In this document: piece by piece, positions 33,486 to 42,882 of the stretch | How positions within the stretch are numbered: the first letter of the stretch is position 1 | Layout: each line of letters opens with the position of its first letter | Source of the DNA: Lentzea nigeriaca | Lineage (GTDB): Bacteria > Actinomycetota > Actinomycetes > Mycobacteriales > Pseudonocardiaceae | Direction: 5' to 3' | Assembly: GCF_016907955.1 (NCBI RefSeq) | Contig: NZ_JAFBCX010000002.1 | Coordinates: forward strand, 806,001-870,000 | Length of the DNA stretch: 64,000 nucleotides | Notes under the pieces: generated by a model | Database searches by the model: none | What the model was told of the DNA's origin: nothing | What the model saw: only the letters and a program-made list of their open reading frames with translations | Position numbers and translations under genes: made by a program

Positions 33486-33653
33486 TCAGCGCTCCTCTCG
33501 GAAGTCGACGTGCTTGCGCGCCACCGGGTCGTACTTGCGCAGCACCAGCCGGTCCGGGTCGTTGCGGCGGTTCTTGCGGGTCACGTAGGTGTAGCCGGTG
33601 CCGGCGGTCGACCTCATCTTGATGATCGGCCGGACGTCGTTGCCCTTGGCCAT
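33486..33653 (-). CDS. rpmG: 50S ribosomal protein L33, zinc-independent paralogue
   Basis: 55 aa ([40 protein letters not shown]) with no cysteines, where zinc-binding L33 has four. The start overlaps the rpmB stop by one base (TGATG). Confidence 0.94.
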   Translation of the reverse strand: MAKGNDVRPIIKMRSTAGTGYTYVTRKNRRNDPDRLVLRKYDPVARKHVDFREER

Positions 33654-33883
33654 CAGACCTTCACCCCTTGCGCGCGCAGCCGGGCCACGACGGCCTCGAT
33701 GCCGAGCTTGTCGACGGTCTTGATGGCCTTTGTGGACAGCGTCAGCGTCACGAACCGGTTCAGCGACGGCACCCAGTACCGCTTGCGCTGGACGTTCGGG
33801 TTCCACCGGCGCCGCGTCTTGCGTTGCGAGTGCGAGACGCGGTTGCCGAAGCCCGGCTCACGGCCGGTCAGCTGGCAGCGCAT
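33653..33883 (-). CDS. rpmB: 50S ribosomal protein L28, zinc-independent paralogue
   Basis: 76 aa from [40 protein letters not shown] and the C-terminus are typical L28. Only one Cys, so the CxxC pairs of the zinc form are missing. Start at 33883 chosen for the GGAGG site 5 bases upstream; the open frame to 33934 runs through the Zur-like box. First gene of the unit. Confidence 0.94.
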   Translation of the reverse strand: MRCQLTGREPGFGNRVSHSQRKTRRRWNPNVQRKRYWVPSLNRFVTLTLSTKAIKTVDKLGIEAVVARLRAQGVKV

Positions 33884-33912
33884 GCGCACCTCCTCCAGAT
33901 GTCGAGCAGCGT

Positions 33913-33934
33913 TTGAAACGACATTCGTTTTCAA
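33913..33934. promoter_or_regulatory. Zur-like box between divergent units
   Basis: The 22 bases from TTGAAACGA to TCGTTTTCAA (central CAT) form an imperfect palindrome resembling actinobacterial Zur boxes. It lies between rpmB (minus) and the COG0523-like gene (plus). All genes on both sides belong to the class that Zur represses when zinc is sufficient. Confidence 0.65.
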
Positions 33935-33948
33935 CTACGGTAGCCTAC

Positions 33949-34833
33949 ATGGAAACCGTTGTCGTTATGGTGGCGGGGCTGGTCGAGCACGACGTCGCCG
34001 TGCGGGTGTGGCGGGACCGGCCCGGCTCGGTGCTGGTGCGGCACGTCGCCACGGACACGTGCGTGCGCCGCTGGGTCGATGGCATCGCCACCGAGGTCGA
34101 GCTGCTGCACAACTGCGTGTCGTGCACCGTGCGCGAAGACCTGCGGGAACTGCTCGGGACGTTCGCGGGGCACACGGTCGTGCTGCACCTCGACCCGTTG
34201 CTGGAGCCGGACGTGGTGCGCCGCGACCTCGGCGTCGGCGTGGAGTGCGTGATCACCGTGCTCGACGCGCAGAGCTGGCTGGACGACGCACTCGGTGACG
34301 CCTCGATGGTCAGCGACGAGCGCACGGTGGCCCAGGTCGTCGTCGCGCAGGCCGAGGCCGCGGATGTGCTGGTGCTGCAAGGAGATGCGGACGAACGGAC
34401 GCTGGCCGTGCTCGACCGGCTGGCTCCGGGAGCGCACCGCTGCACTCCCGACACGATCGTGGTCAAGCGGTCCAACCGGCCGCGGGTGATCCCGCTCACG
34501 CCCGAATGCGGTGTCTCGACGGCGGTTTTCACGGCGGACCGGCCGTTCCACCCGGCACGGCTGAACGAGGCGCTCGACTCGTTGCTCGACGGGACGGTGG
34601 TGCGTTCGCGCGGCCGGCTCTGGGTCGCGGACGAGCCCGACGTCGCGCTGCACCTGGAATCGGCGGGCGGCGGGATGCACGTCGGAGAAGGCGGCCCGCG
34701 TGACGGCAGGACCACGCAGATCGTGGCGATCACGGTGGGAGAGCCCGACTGCATCATCGCGGCGTTCGCAGGCGCGCTGCTGACCGACGACGAACTGTCC
34801 TTCGTGGACTCGATCCGAAAGCTGGCGATATGA
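33949..34833 (+). CDS. COG0523/CobW-like protein lacking a P-loop
   Basis: 294 aa. The segment [19 protein letters not shown] corresponds to the metal-binding CxCC region of COG0523 GTPases in CxxC form, and the C-terminal part ([33 protein letters not shown]) matches the CobW C-terminal domain. The N-terminus [20 protein letters not shown] has no G-x-x-G-x-GKT motif, so GTP binding is doubtful. In mycobacteria a gene of this kind in the same alternative-ribosome operon encodes Mrf, which recruits a hibernation factor to ribosomes; a similar role is possible here. The end overlaps rpmE2 by 4 nt. Confidence 0.78.
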   Translation: METVVVMVAGLVEHDVAVRVWRDRPGSVLVRHVATDTCVRRWVDGIATEVELLHNCVSCTVREDLRELLGTFAGHTVVLHLDPLLEPDVVRRDLGVGVECVITVLDAQSWLDDALGDASMVSDERTVAQVVVAQAEAADVLVLQGDADERTLAVLDRLAPGAHRCTPDTIVVKRSNRPRVIPLTPECGVSTAVFTADRPFHPARLNEALDSLLDGTVVRSRGRLWVADEPDVALHLESAGGGMHVGEGGPRDGRTTQIVAITVGEPDCIIAAFAGALLTDDELSFVDSIRKLAI

Positions 34834-35081
34834 AGCCCGGTATCCACCCCGACTACCACCCGGTGGTCTTCCAGGACGCGTCCACCGGCAGGACGTTCCT
34901 GACCCGCTCGACCGCCACCTCCAGCAGGACGATCAAGTGGGAGGACGGCAACTCCTACCCGCTGCTGGTCGTCGACATCACCGCCGACTCGCACCCGTTC
35001 TGGACGGGCACGCAGCGGCTCGTCGACACCGCCGGCCGGGTCGAGAAGTTCAACCGCCGCTACGGAAAGCGAGAGCGCTGA
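34830..35081 (+). CDS. rpmE2: 50S ribosomal protein L31 type B
   Basis: 83 aa: [20 protein letters not shown], then [20 protein letters not shown] and [20 protein letters not shown]. Type B L31 lacks the zinc cysteines and replaces L31A under zinc shortage. Coupled to both neighbours (ATGA and TGATG overlaps). Confidence 0.94.
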   Translation: MKPGIHPDYHPVVFQDASTGRTFLTRSTATSSRTIKWEDGNSYPLLVVDITADSHPFWTGTQRLVDTAGRVEKFNRRYGKRER

Positions 35082-35242
35082 TGGCCGTCCCCAAGCGCAA
35101 GACGTCCCGCTCCAACACTCGCCACCGGCGCTCGCGGTGGAAGGCCGCCGCGCCGGACCTGGTCCGCGTGAGGACGTTGGACGGCAAGGAACTTCTCGTT
35201 CCGCGTCGGCTCGTCGCCGCCTACAGGCGGGGACTGCTCTAG
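35081..35242 (+). CDS. rpmF: 50S ribosomal protein L32, zinc-independent form
   Basis: 53 aa: [20 protein letters not shown], then [20 protein letters not shown]. The four zinc cysteines of the usual L32 are absent. Its stop overlaps the end of the convergent phosphatase gene by 4 nt. Confidence 0.92.
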   Translation: MAVPKRKTSRSNTRHRRSRWKAAAPDLVRVRTLDGKELLVPRRLVAAYRRGLL

Positions 35243-35886
35243 AAAGGGAGCTGGACCGTCCCGTCCGGTGAGTCGCGCCACTGGTCGAAGGGGCGGTCCA
35301 GCTTCCACCCCGTGCCGTCGTGGTCGAGCACGCGGTTCTCGCATGTGTCCACATTGGACAGCGACTCGAACAGGTCGATGCTCCAGCCGAACAACCTGCG
35401 GCACAGCAACCTGATCGTCAGACCGTGCGACACGACCAGCACCGTCTTCGCGTGCTGCTCGTCGGAGTGCAGCCGCACTTCCAGCCCGTCCAGGAACGCC
35501 GCCACCCGGTCGTCCACGTCCGCGCCCGATTCGCCGTTGGGCAGCCGGAAGAAGAAGTGCCCGAACGCGTGGCGCTGGTGCTTGAGCATCTCCTGCTGCA
35601 CCGGGTCCTGGAGGTTGCCCCAGTCCTGCTCGCGCACCCGCGGCTCGGTCACGACGCGCTCGGCCTCGATGCCGAGCAGCTCGAACGTCCTGCGCGTCCG
35701 CTTGTACGGCGACACGTAGGCCGCGACCGGGCCCTCACCGATCAGCTCCCTGATCGTGGCGCCGGCCGCCCTGGCTTGCTGTTCTCCCAGTTCGGTGAGC
35801 GGGAGGGCGTGGTCGGGGATGCGGCAGTAGGCGAGCTCGTCGACGTTGCCGAGGCTCTGGCCGTGGCGCAGCAGGATGATCCGCAC
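35239..35886 (-). CDS. Histidine phosphatase family protein
   Basis: 215 aa. The catalytic [10 protein letters not shown] motif is at residues 5-14; the second His is in [12 protein letters not shown], and an Arg lies in [12 protein letters not shown]. This is the phosphoglycerate-mutase-like phosphatase superfamily. The substrate is unknown. Convergent with rpmF. Confidence 0.88.
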   Translation of the reverse strand: MRIILLRHGQSLGNVDELAYCRIPDHALPLTELGEQQARAAGATIRELIGEGPVAAYVSPYKRTRRTFELLGIEAERVVTEPRVREQDWGNLQDPVQQEMLKHQRHAFGHFFFRLPNGESGADVDDRVAAFLDGLEVRLHSDEQHAKTVLVVSHGLTIRLLCRRLFGWSIDLFESLSNVDTCENRVLDHDGTGWKLDRPFDQWRDSPDGTVQLPF

Positions 35887-35960
35887 TCCTCCATCGTGCC
35901 TCAGCCCGGCACCCCGCTCGGGCGTTACAGTGCTGGGCGAGCCGAGGAGGAAGCCGTCAC

Positions 35961-36281
35961 ATGATCAAGTACATCGCGCTGTACAGGAAGCCCGCGAACC
36001 CCGCTGACTTCGACGAGAAGTACTTCGGCACGCACATGCCGATCGCCGACTCGGTACCGGGACTCGTGCGCGCCGAGGTCGCCAAGGTGCAGCGGGTGTT
36101 CCTGGCCGGGTTCCTGGGCGACACCGAGCCGTACCTGATCGCCGAGCTGTACTTCGAGTCGGCCGAGTCGATGAAGGCCGCCTTCAAGACGCCCGAGTGG
36201 GCCTCGTCCGGCGCGAACCTCACCGAGATCGGCGGCATGGAGCTCGTCGCGATGTTCAGCGCTGAGGTGGTGGAGTCGTGA
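35961..36281 (+). CDS. EthD family protein
   Basis: 106 aa ferredoxin-like alpha-beta barrel protein (MIKYIALYRKPANPADFDEK, then HMPIADSVPGL and AELYFESAESMKAAFKTPEW). The N-terminal KPxxPADFDxxYxxTHxP pattern is diagnostic for EthD. Members are small dimeric proteins of ether or polyketide metabolism with unclear activity. Coupled to the next gene by a GTGA overlap, suggesting a shared catabolic role. Confidence 0.85.
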   Translation: MIKYIALYRKPANPADFDEKYFGTHMPIADSVPGLVRAEVAKVQRVFLAGFLGDTEPYLIAELYFESAESMKAAFKTPEWASSGANLTEIGGMELVAMFSAEVVES

Positions 36282-37093
36282 AGGCCGTCGTCATCGGCGG
36301 CGGCACGATGGGCGCGGGCATCGTCCACGTCCTGCTCGCCCACGGCCACGAGGTCACGCTCTCGGAAGCCGACGCCGAACGCGCCGAGCAGGGCAGGCTC
36401 GCCGTCAAGCGCTCGCTCGACAAGGCACAGGAGAAGGGCAAGCTCGCCGACGCAGAGGCGGTCTTCGCGAACCTGAGCACCGGCGAGCTGCCGGCGGACG
36501 CGGAACTCGTCGTCGAGGCCGTGCCGGAGAACGTGCCGCTCAAGCAGAAGGTCCTCGGTTTCGCCGCCGAGAAGTGCCCGAACGCGATCCTCGCGACCAA
36601 CACGTCGTCGCTGTCGATCGCGGAGATCGCCGCGGGCCTGCAGGGCGAACGCGTGCTCGGCATGCACTTCTTCAACCCCGTCCCGGTGCAGCAGCTCGTC
36701 GAACTGGTCCACCACGACGGCGTCGACCCCGCGAACGTGGCCAAGGCGCGAACCTGGGCCGAACAGTGGGGGAAAACCGTCATCGAGGTGCGCGACTCGC
36801 CGGGCTTCGCGACCTCACGGCTGGGCGTCGCCGTGGGCATGGAAGCGATCCGCATGGTGGAGGAGGGCGTCGCGTCGGCGGCGGACATCGACACCGGCAT
36901 GAAGCTCGGCTACCGCTGGCCGATGGGCCCGCTGGAGCTCACCGACCTGGTGGGCCTCGACGTCCGGCTGGCGATCGCCGAACACCTCGCGGCGGAACTG
37001 GGGCCGCGGTTCGAGCCGCCGCAGCTGTTGCGGGACAAAGTCGCACGTGGCGAGCTGGGCAAGAAGACGGGTCAGGGCTTCTTTTCCTGGTAG
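36278..37093 (+). CDS. 3-hydroxyacyl-CoA dehydrogenase family protein
   Basis: 271 aa from a GTG. NAD-binding N-terminus VVIGGGTMGAGIVHVLLAHG, then ATNTSSLSIAEIAAGL, the catalytic His in HFFNPVPVQQLVELVH with its Glu partner, and the C-terminal domain DIDTGMKLGYRWPMGPLELT ending KKTGQGFFSW. It oxidises 3-hydroxyacyl-CoA to 3-ketoacyl-CoA in fatty acid or aromatic degradation; 3-hydroxybutyryl-CoA is a common substrate for this short stand-alone type. Confidence 0.9.
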   Translation: MKAVVIGGGTMGAGIVHVLLAHGHEVTLSEADAERAEQGRLAVKRSLDKAQEKGKLADAEAVFANLSTGELPADAELVVEAVPENVPLKQKVLGFAAEKCPNAILATNTSSLSIAEIAAGLQGERVLGMHFFNPVPVQQLVELVHHDGVDPANVAKARTWAEQWGKTVIEVRDSPGFATSRLGVAVGMEAIRMVEEGVASAADIDTGMKLGYRWPMGPLELTDLVGLDVRLAIAEHLAAELGPRFEPPQLLRDKVARGELGKKTGQGFFSW

Positions 37094-37102
37094 ATAGTTT
37101 CC

Positions 37103-38263
37103 GTGCACATCCGGGAGTACACCGAGGACGACCTCGACGCGGTTTTCCGCCTGCGCAAGCTCGCGTTCAACGCGTCCGAACGGCCGCAGCAGCTGGTCCA
37201 GCCGGGCAGGCACGGGCTGGTCGCGGAACTCGACGGCAAGGTCGCCGGAGTGCTCGGCATCGGCGAGTACGCGCAGTTCTACGGCGGCGCCGCGGTTCCC
37301 ATGGGCGGGATCGGTGGCGTCGCCGTCGACGGCGCCACGCGTGGCCGTGGCGTCGCGGCCGCGTTGCTCGACGCCGCCCTGCCGGTGATGCGCGAGCACG
37401 GTCAGCCCATCTCCGTGCTCTACGCGACCGTGCCGGCCCTGTACCGCAAACGCGGCTGGGAGCGCGCCGGGGTCTTCGAGTGGGTCGAGCTGCCGATGGA
37501 CAGGGTGCTGGCCGCTCCGCGACCGACCGAGCTCATCCCGTCGCGTCCGGCCGAGGACAGCGATCTCCCCGCTCTGCACGAGTGCTACCTCGAGGTGGCG
37601 CGGACGATCGACGGCATGGCCGACCGGCGCCCGCCGCGGATCGACCTCGCGAAGGTGCTCGACCTGGACCTGGTGAGCGTGCTGCCCGGCGCGAACGGCC
37701 TGCGCGGGTACCTGACGGCGCAGCGCGAACCCAGCGATCGCGACATGGGCCGGCTGAAGGTGTTCGACCTGATCGGCGTGGACGTCGAGGCCCAGCTGAA
37801 CCTGCTCGCGTCGCTCAAGTCGTGGGAGGGCACGCTCGAGGCGATCGACCTGCGGATCACCGACCCGGCGACGCTCGACCTGCTCGGCGCGACCGCGATG
37901 CGGTACCCGGTGTGGACCTCGACCTGGATGCTGCGCGTCGTCGATCTGCCCGCCGCGGTCGCCGCCCGTGGCTGGCCGCGCCTCGCGAACGCCGCGGTGG
38001 ACCTGGAGATCATCGACGAGCACGCGCCGTGGCACGCCGGTCTTCAGCGCATCGTCGCCGAGGACGGTGCCGTGCGCGTCGAACCCGGCGGCAGCGGCGC
38101 GGTCAGGATGCACGCGCGGGCGCTCGGCCCGTGGTTCTCCGGTGCGCAGAGCACGCATGCCCTGCGGCGCGCGGGTTTGCTGGAGGGCGACCCGGCCGAT
38201 GCCGCGGTGCTGGACCAGCTGGTCGGCACGTCCGGTGTCCCGCGGCTCGCGGACTTCTTCTGA
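37103..38263 (+). CDS. Eis-like GNAT acetyltransferase
   Basis: 386 aa, GTG start. The N-terminal GNAT domain contains MGGIGGVAVDGATRGRGVAA (acetyl-CoA motif), followed by a second GNAT-like half and a sterol-carrier-like C-terminal domain (VEPGGSGAVRMHARALGPWF), with the free C-terminal carboxylate LADFF typical for Eis. Eis proteins form hexamers and acetylate amines such as aminoglycosides and lysines. Whether this copy acts on antibiotics is unknown. Confidence 0.87.
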   Translation: MHIREYTEDDLDAVFRLRKLAFNASERPQQLVQPGRHGLVAELDGKVAGVLGIGEYAQFYGGAAVPMGGIGGVAVDGATRGRGVAAALLDAALPVMREHGQPISVLYATVPALYRKRGWERAGVFEWVELPMDRVLAAPRPTELIPSRPAEDSDLPALHECYLEVARTIDGMADRRPPRIDLAKVLDLDLVSVLPGANGLRGYLTAQREPSDRDMGRLKVFDLIGVDVEAQLNLLASLKSWEGTLEAIDLRITDPATLDLLGATAMRYPVWTSTWMLRVVDLPAAVAARGWPRLANAAVDLEIIDEHAPWHAGLQRIVAEDGAVRVEPGGSGAVRMHARALGPWFSGAQSTHALRRAGLLEGDPADAAVLDQLVGTSGVPRLADFF

Positions 38264-39048
38264 TGACCGACGTCTACCACGAGGTCATGCGCACCATCTG
38301 GGACCACAACCTGCACTTCGGTCTCTGGACGTCCGAAGAGGACGAGTCCTCGAACCGCGTCGCCGCCGAACGCATGACGGCGCTGCACATCGACAAGCTC
38401 GGTGCCCGGCACGGCTGGCGCGTCCTCGACCTGGGCCGCCGCGTCGGCACGTCGGCGTTCCGGCTGGCCGAGGCGTCGCACGCCGACATCGTGTCGGTGT
38501 CCCCGTGCGCTGATCACGTCCGCCTCGCCAACGTTCGTGCGGAGGCGTTGTTCGTAGACGACCAGGTCCGGTTCGTGCACGGAGATCCGCACGCGATGCC
38601 GTTCTGCGCCGACACGTTCGACGCGGCGTGGGCTGTGGAGACGTTGCCGCACTTGGGGGACAGGGCCGGTGTCCTGCGCGAGCTCGCTCGCGTGGTGAAG
38701 CCGTCCGGTGTGGTCGTTGTGTCCGACTTCGTGCAACGGCGGCCCGTGTCACAGGACGTGCTGGACGAGTTGAAGCCTGCTTTGACGACCTACGACATCG
38801 ATGAGCTGCCCACGTTCGCGGGCTACCCGAAGTTGTTGGCCGCGGCGGGCTTGCGGGTCGTCGAACTGCTGGATCTGACGGCGGAGACGCGCAGGACGCT
38901 GGACAGGATGCGGGACGGCGCCCGGCGGCACTACAACGCTCTCGTTGCGGCGTATGGAGAAAAGGCGCAGCAGTACCTCGACCAGCTGTTGTCACCCATT
39001 GCGTTGCAGCCGTCACTGGGTTACGTGCTCGCGGTCGCGCGAGTCTGA
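38263..39048 (+). CDS. Class I SAM-dependent methyltransferase
   Basis: 261 aa; its ATG overlaps the preceding TGA. Fold landmarks are VLDLGRRVGTSAFRLAEASH (motif I), FVHGDPHAMPFCADTFDAAW and ELARVVKPSGVVVVSDFV. Motif I normally reads DLGCGxG; here Cys-Gly is Arg-Arg, so cofactor binding may be altered. The overall sequence resembles the sugar and sterol O/C-methyltransferase group (PLHFGLW-like start HNLHFGLW). Substrate unknown. Confidence 0.82.
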   Translation: MTDVYHEVMRTIWDHNLHFGLWTSEEDESSNRVAAERMTALHIDKLGARHGWRVLDLGRRVGTSAFRLAEASHADIVSVSPCADHVRLANVRAEALFVDDQVRFVHGDPHAMPFCADTFDAAWAVETLPHLGDRAGVLRELARVVKPSGVVVVSDFVQRRPVSQDVLDELKPALTTYDIDELPTFAGYPKLLAAAGLRVVELLDLTAETRRTLDRMRDGARRHYNALVAAYGEKAQQYLDQLLSPIALQPSLGYVLAVARV

Positions 39049-39085
39049 CTTCGTCCCCAGGCCTCCGCCAAGTAACAATGGAGCC

Positions 39086-40063
39086 ATGTCGGGGGACGAC
39101 GTGAGGCACGCCTACGGCGACAACATGGGTTGGCGCCTGAAGGGCTACGCGAAGCGGCACAGCGGACCACCTGTCAGCGTGCGGGAGATCTCCCGTGCGC
39201 AGTTCCTGGAGATCCGGCCGCTGTTCGACGCCGAGGACAACCCGTGGCTGGTCGACCTGCACGAGGTGGGCCCGGACATCTGGCACCGTGTGGAACAGGT
39301 GCTCGGCCCGCTCGACCCCGGCCAGGACTACTACGTCACCGGGCACCCGCTGGACTGGGACAAGGATCCGGTGCAGGTCGCCCGCGACCTGATCGACGAA
39401 CGGTATCCGCTCGCGACGGCGGCGTTCCTCGGCGGCAGCGTCGCGGCGGGCAACTACACGGCGAACTCGGACCTGGACATCGTCGTGATCGTCGACGACC
39501 TGCACTGCGCGTTCCGGGAGACGCTGGAGCACCGCGGCTGGCCCGTGGAGCTGTTCTGTCACACGATCGAGTCGTTCCAGGACTTCGTGGCCCGCGACAT
39601 CCAGGACCGGCGCCCTCCGCTGCTGCACATGTGCGCCGAGGGTTTCCTGATGCTCGACGCCGACGGCACCGGCCAGCGCATGCGAGCCGAGGCGCGTGCC
39701 CTGCTGGAGTTCGGCCCTCCGGTCCCGACCGCGACGGAACTCGAAGACCGCAGGTACGGCACCACCGACCTGCTCGAGGACCTCATCGGCGCGCGGGACG
39801 ACGACGAGCGGCTGTTCGTCGCGGCCAGGCTGCTGACCTGCGCGGGTGAGCTGGCGCTGGTCGTGCAGAACAAGTGGCTGGGGCACGGGAAGTGGCTGCT
39901 CAGGCGTCTCCGCGAGGCGAAGGCCGACGAGCTCGTGGACGCCTACCGGGCGCTGGTGCGGGGCGAGGGCGCCGAGTGGTTCATCGAGGTCGTCGAGCAC
40001 GTCCTGACGTCCGCAGGTGGGCGGCTGGAGGCCGGTTACCGCCGGGAGGCGTCACCTCGCTAG
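39086..40063 (+). CDS. Nucleotidyltransferase-domain protein
   Basis: 325 aa. The MNT-like motif is FLGGSVAAGNYTANSDLDIV, with the G-S and D-x-D residues of the polymerase-beta superfamily, embedded at residues 112-135 of a larger protein. The C-terminal half is helical (ELALVVQNKWLGHGKWLLRR). Possibly an aminoglycoside-nucleotidyltransferase-like enzyme, but no substrate can be named. Confidence 0.8.
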   Translation: MSGDDVRHAYGDNMGWRLKGYAKRHSGPPVSVREISRAQFLEIRPLFDAEDNPWLVDLHEVGPDIWHRVEQVLGPLDPGQDYYVTGHPLDWDKDPVQVARDLIDERYPLATAAFLGGSVAAGNYTANSDLDIVVIVDDLHCAFRETLEHRGWPVELFCHTIESFQDFVARDIQDRRPPLLHMCAEGFLMLDADGTGQRMRAEARALLEFGPPVPTATELEDRRYGTTDLLEDLIGARDDDERLFVAARLLTCAGELALVVQNKWLGHGKWLLRRLREAKADELVDAYRALVRGEGAEWFIEVVEHVLTSAGGRLEAGYRREASPR

Positions 40064-40085
40064 GCCGACGCTAGTCTTCCTGTTC

Positions 40086-40697
40086 GTGCTGCTCGTCGTC
40101 CTGGAACTGATCGGGATCGCCGTCTTCGCCGCGTCCGGTGCGGTGGCTGCGGTGCGGGCCCGTCTGGACGTGTTCGGCGTGATCGTCCTGGCGCTCACCA
40201 CGGCGTTGGGCGGCGGCATCATCCGTGACGTGCTGCTGGGCGTGCACCCGCCGACGAGCCTGCGGAACTGGCCGTACCTCCTGGTCGCCGGCGGCACGGG
40301 GCTGATCGTCTTCTGGTTCCACCCACAGGTCGCGAAGCTGCGTCGTTCCGTGTTGCTGCTGGACGCCGTGGGCCTTGGTCTGTTCGTCACGTCCGGCACC
40401 ACCACCGCGTTGGCTCTCGGCGCCACTCCGTACGCCGCATGCCTCATCGGGATGACGACCGGCATCGGCGGTGGCGCCGTTCGCGACCTCCTGCTGCGAG
40501 AAATTCCACTGGTCCTCAGGAGAGAGATCTACGCCGTGGCGGCGCTGGCGGGCGCGGTCGTCGTCGCGGTGGGTGAGTGGATCGAGTTGCCGAAAGACCT
40601 GGTCGCGCTGACCGGTGCGTCACTGATCATCACCATCAGGCTGATCGCGCTGTGGCGGAAGTGGAATGCACCGGTCGCACGGGGCTTGGAAGGTTAG
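40086..40697 (+). CDS. TRIC/UPF0126 family membrane protein
   Basis: About 203 aa, seven hydrophobic helices in two repeated halves, each with a Gly-rich motif and Arg-Asp: ALTTALGGGIIRDVLLG and GMTTGIGGGAVRDLLLREIP. This is the prokaryotic TRIC cation channel family, permeable to monovalent cations. GTG at 40086 taken as start because the upstream extension is non-hydrophobic and overlaps the previous gene. Confidence 0.87.
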   Translation: MLLVVLELIGIAVFAASGAVAAVRARLDVFGVIVLALTTALGGGIIRDVLLGVHPPTSLRNWPYLLVAGGTGLIVFWFHPQVAKLRRSVLLLDAVGLGLFVTSGTTTALALGATPYAACLIGMTTGIGGGAVRDLLLREIPLVLRREIYAVAALAGAVVVAVGEWIELPKDLVALTGASLIITIRLIALWRKWNAPVARGLEG

Positions 40698-40737
40698 CGG
40701 AAACTAACACCGTACTCACACCCGCAGTTAGGGACCT

Positions 40738-40764
40738 TCTCAGGCGCCTCTCAGGACCCTCAGC
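40738..40764 (+). promoter_or_regulatory. MprA-box-like direct repeats upstream of mprA
   Basis: TCTCAGG at 40738 and 40749 and TCAGC at 40760, spaced exactly 11 bp, just upstream of the mprA start. MprA is known to bind pairs of loosely conserved direct repeats, including at its own promoter. A matching element precedes pepD at 51075-51094. Confidence 0.6.
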
Positions 40765-40776
40765 AACACTGCCCCT

Positions 40777-41475
40777 ATGCGCATCCTCGTTGTCGATGAC
40801 GATCGGGCGGTCAGGGAGTCACTCCGCCGCTCGCTCCAGTTCAACGGCTACCAGGTCGAGACTGCCGGAGACGGCATGCAGGCCCTGGAGTCGGTGACTG
40901 CCGCCAGGCCGGACGCCATGGTGCTCGACGTGATGATGCCGCGGCTGGACGGGCTGGAGGTGTGCCGGCGCCTTCGCAGCACCGGCGACGACCTGCCGAT
41001 CCTCGTGCTGACCGCGCGGGACGCCGTGAGCGACCGCGTGTCCGGGCTGGACGCCGGGGCCGACGACTACCTGCCCAAGCCGTTCGCGCTGGAGGAGCTC
41101 CTGGCACGACTGCGCGCGCTGCTGCGCCGCGCCGCCCAGGACAGCGACGCCGCCGCGCAGCAGTCCGCCGCCGTGCTGAAGTTCGCCGACCTGGAGCTGG
41201 ACCCGTCCACCAGGGACGTCCGCCGCGGCGACCGCCCGATCAGCCTCACCCGCACCGAGTTCGCACTGCTCGAGCTCCTGCTGGCGCACCCGCGCCAGGT
41301 GCTGACACGCAGCCGCATCCTGGAGGACGTGTGGGGGTACGACTTCCCGACCTCGGGCAACGCGCTCGAGGTCTACGTGGGCTACCTGCGCCGCAAGACG
41401 GAGGCGGAGGGCGAGCCGCGGCTGATCCACACGGTGCGTGGGGTGGGGTATGTCCTCCGGGAGACGCCTCCGTGA
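40777..41475 (+). CDS. mprA: OmpR-type response regulator, MprA-like
   Basis: 232 aa. Receiver: [17 protein letters not shown], phosphoacceptor Asp in [16 protein letters not shown], Lys in [18 protein letters not shown]-terminal winged helix: [40 protein letters not shown]. Sequence and neighbours (mprB by GTGA overlap; pepD and moaB further on) fit MprA of the mycobacterial cell-envelope stress system. Confidence 0.88.
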   Translation: MRILVVDDDRAVRESLRRSLQFNGYQVETAGDGMQALESVTAARPDAMVLDVMMPRLDGLEVCRRLRSTGDDLPILVLTARDAVSDRVSGLDAGADDYLPKPFALEELLARLRALLRRAAQDSDAAAQQSAAVLKFADLELDPSTRDVRRGDRPISLTRTEFALLELLLAHPRQVLTRSRILEDVWGYDFPTSGNALEVYVGYLRRKTEAEGEPRLIHTVRGVGYVLRETPP

Positions 41476-42872
41476 TCATCCTCGAACCCCAGGGACGGCT
41501 GCGAAGGGCGTCGCTGCGGGCTCGGGTCACCTGGCTCGCCGCGTTCTGCGTCGCAGGGGCCGTGGCACTGGTGTCGTTCGGTGCGTACATGATCGTCCGC
41601 AAGAGCGTGTACGACGCGCTCGACGAGGGCCTGCGCTCGCGTGCCGTCACGGTCGCGACCGGTTTCAAGGTCACCACGCCGGACGAGGTCCAGAACTACC
41701 CGGCGGCGTTCCTCGCCGCCGGTGACGTGAAGATGGGGCTGCTGCAGGCCAACACGGGGAAGATCCTCTACCCGAAGACCGGCGAGCCGCCGCCCGTCGT
41801 CGAGGAGGCCTGGGAGGTCGCGCAGGGCGAGCGCGGCGAGTTCATCTGGACCGACCACAAGACCGAGACGCGGGTGATCGCCGTCCGGTACGGACTGGAC
41901 GGGTCGGAGCAGGCGATCGTCATCGCGCAGTCGATGCAGCCACAACGGACGACGCTCGCCAAGCTCAGCGTTGTCCTGCTGCTCATCGGCGGCGCGGGTG
42001 TGCTGCTCGCGGCCATCGCGGGCACGGCGGTCGCGCGCACCGGTCTGCGTCCGGTGCAACGGCTGACCGAGGCCACCGAACGCGTCGCGAACACAGGTGA
42101 CCTGACGCCGATCCCGGTGTCGGGCGACGACGAGCTCGCACGGCTGACGCACAGCTTCAACGCGATGCTCGGCGCGGTCGCCGAATCCCAGGAACGGCAA
42201 CGCCGCCTGGTCGCCGACGCGGGCCACGAGCTGCGCACGCCGTTGACGTCCATGCGCACCAACCTGGAACTCCTGTTGGCATCGGAACGTCCGGATTCGC
42301 CCACGTTGTCCGAAGAGGACAAGCGGGAGATCCAGTCCGACGTGCGCGGCCAGCTCGACGAACTGACCACGCTGATCGGTGACCTGGTCGAACTCGCCCG
42401 CGAGGACGCGCCGCAGGTCATCCACGAACCCGTCGACCTCGTCGAGGTGGTAGAACGGGCGTTGGACCGCGCGCGCCGACGCGCCTCGAACGCCGTGACG
42501 TTCGACGTGCAGCTGCAACCGTGGACACTTCTGGGTGATTCAAGTGCTCTCGAGCGCGCGGTGCTGAACCTCCTCGACAACGCGGTGAAGTTCAGCCCGT
42601 CGGGCTCAGCGGTGCGGCTGAGCCTGCGTCAGGTGGGCGACGGCAGCGCCGTGGTGGAGGTGGCGGACGCGGGCCCAGGCATCGCGGATGCCGATCTACC
42701 TCACGTTTTCGAGCGGTTCTACCGCTCGTCCGAGGCGAGGACCCTCCCGGGGTCCGGCCTGGGACTCGCCATCGTGAAGCAGGTGGCACAACGGCACGGC
42801 GGCACGGCCACCGCGGGCAGAGCGCCCGAAGGCGGTGCCCTGTTCACGTTGCGCCTACCCGGACGTCCGTAA
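41472..42872 (+). CDS. mprB: Sensor histidine kinase, MprB-like
   Basis: 466 aa from the GTG overlapping the mprA stop. Membrane helices near residues 15-40 and 160-185 enclose an extracytoplasmic sensor region ([20 protein letters not shown]). Then HAMP, the dimerisation box [20 protein letters not shown] with the phospho-His, the N box [18 protein letters not shown], and the G boxes [15 protein letters not shown] and [20 protein letters not shown]. In mycobacteria MprB senses envelope stress through extracytoplasmic chaperone contacts. Confidence 0.88.
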   Translation: MIILEPQGRLRRASLRARVTWLAAFCVAGAVALVSFGAYMIVRKSVYDALDEGLRSRAVTVATGFKVTTPDEVQNYPAAFLAAGDVKMGLLQANTGKILYPKTGEPPPVVEEAWEVAQGERGEFIWTDHKTETRVIAVRYGLDGSEQAIVIAQSMQPQRTTLAKLSVVLLLIGGAGVLLAAIAGTAVARTGLRPVQRLTEATERVANTGDLTPIPVSGDDELARLTHSFNAMLGAVAESQERQRRLVADAGHELRTPLTSMRTNLELLLASERPDSPTLSEEDKREIQSDVRGQLDELTTLIGDLVELAREDAPQVIHEPVDLVEVVERALDRARRRASNAVTFDVQLQPWTLLGDSSALERAVLNLLDNAVKFSPSGSAVRLSLRQVGDGSAVVEVADAGPGIADADLPHVFERFYRSSEARTLPGSGLGLAIVKQVAQRHGGTATAGRAPEGGALFTLRLPGRP

Positions 42873-42882
42873 GGTGGGGCGT

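Noticed and set aside
36574-38262. Long open frame upstream of the methyltransferase in the same frame
   Set aside because: Arg/Ala-rich translation overlapping the dehydrogenase and Eis-like genes in another frame; only the part from 38263 resembles a protein family.
24404-39048. FkbM methyltransferase, EthD protein and SAM methyltransferase as parts of a natural-product cluster
   Set aside because: They are scattered among housekeeping genes, with no synthase, carrier protein or glycosyltransferase in the window.
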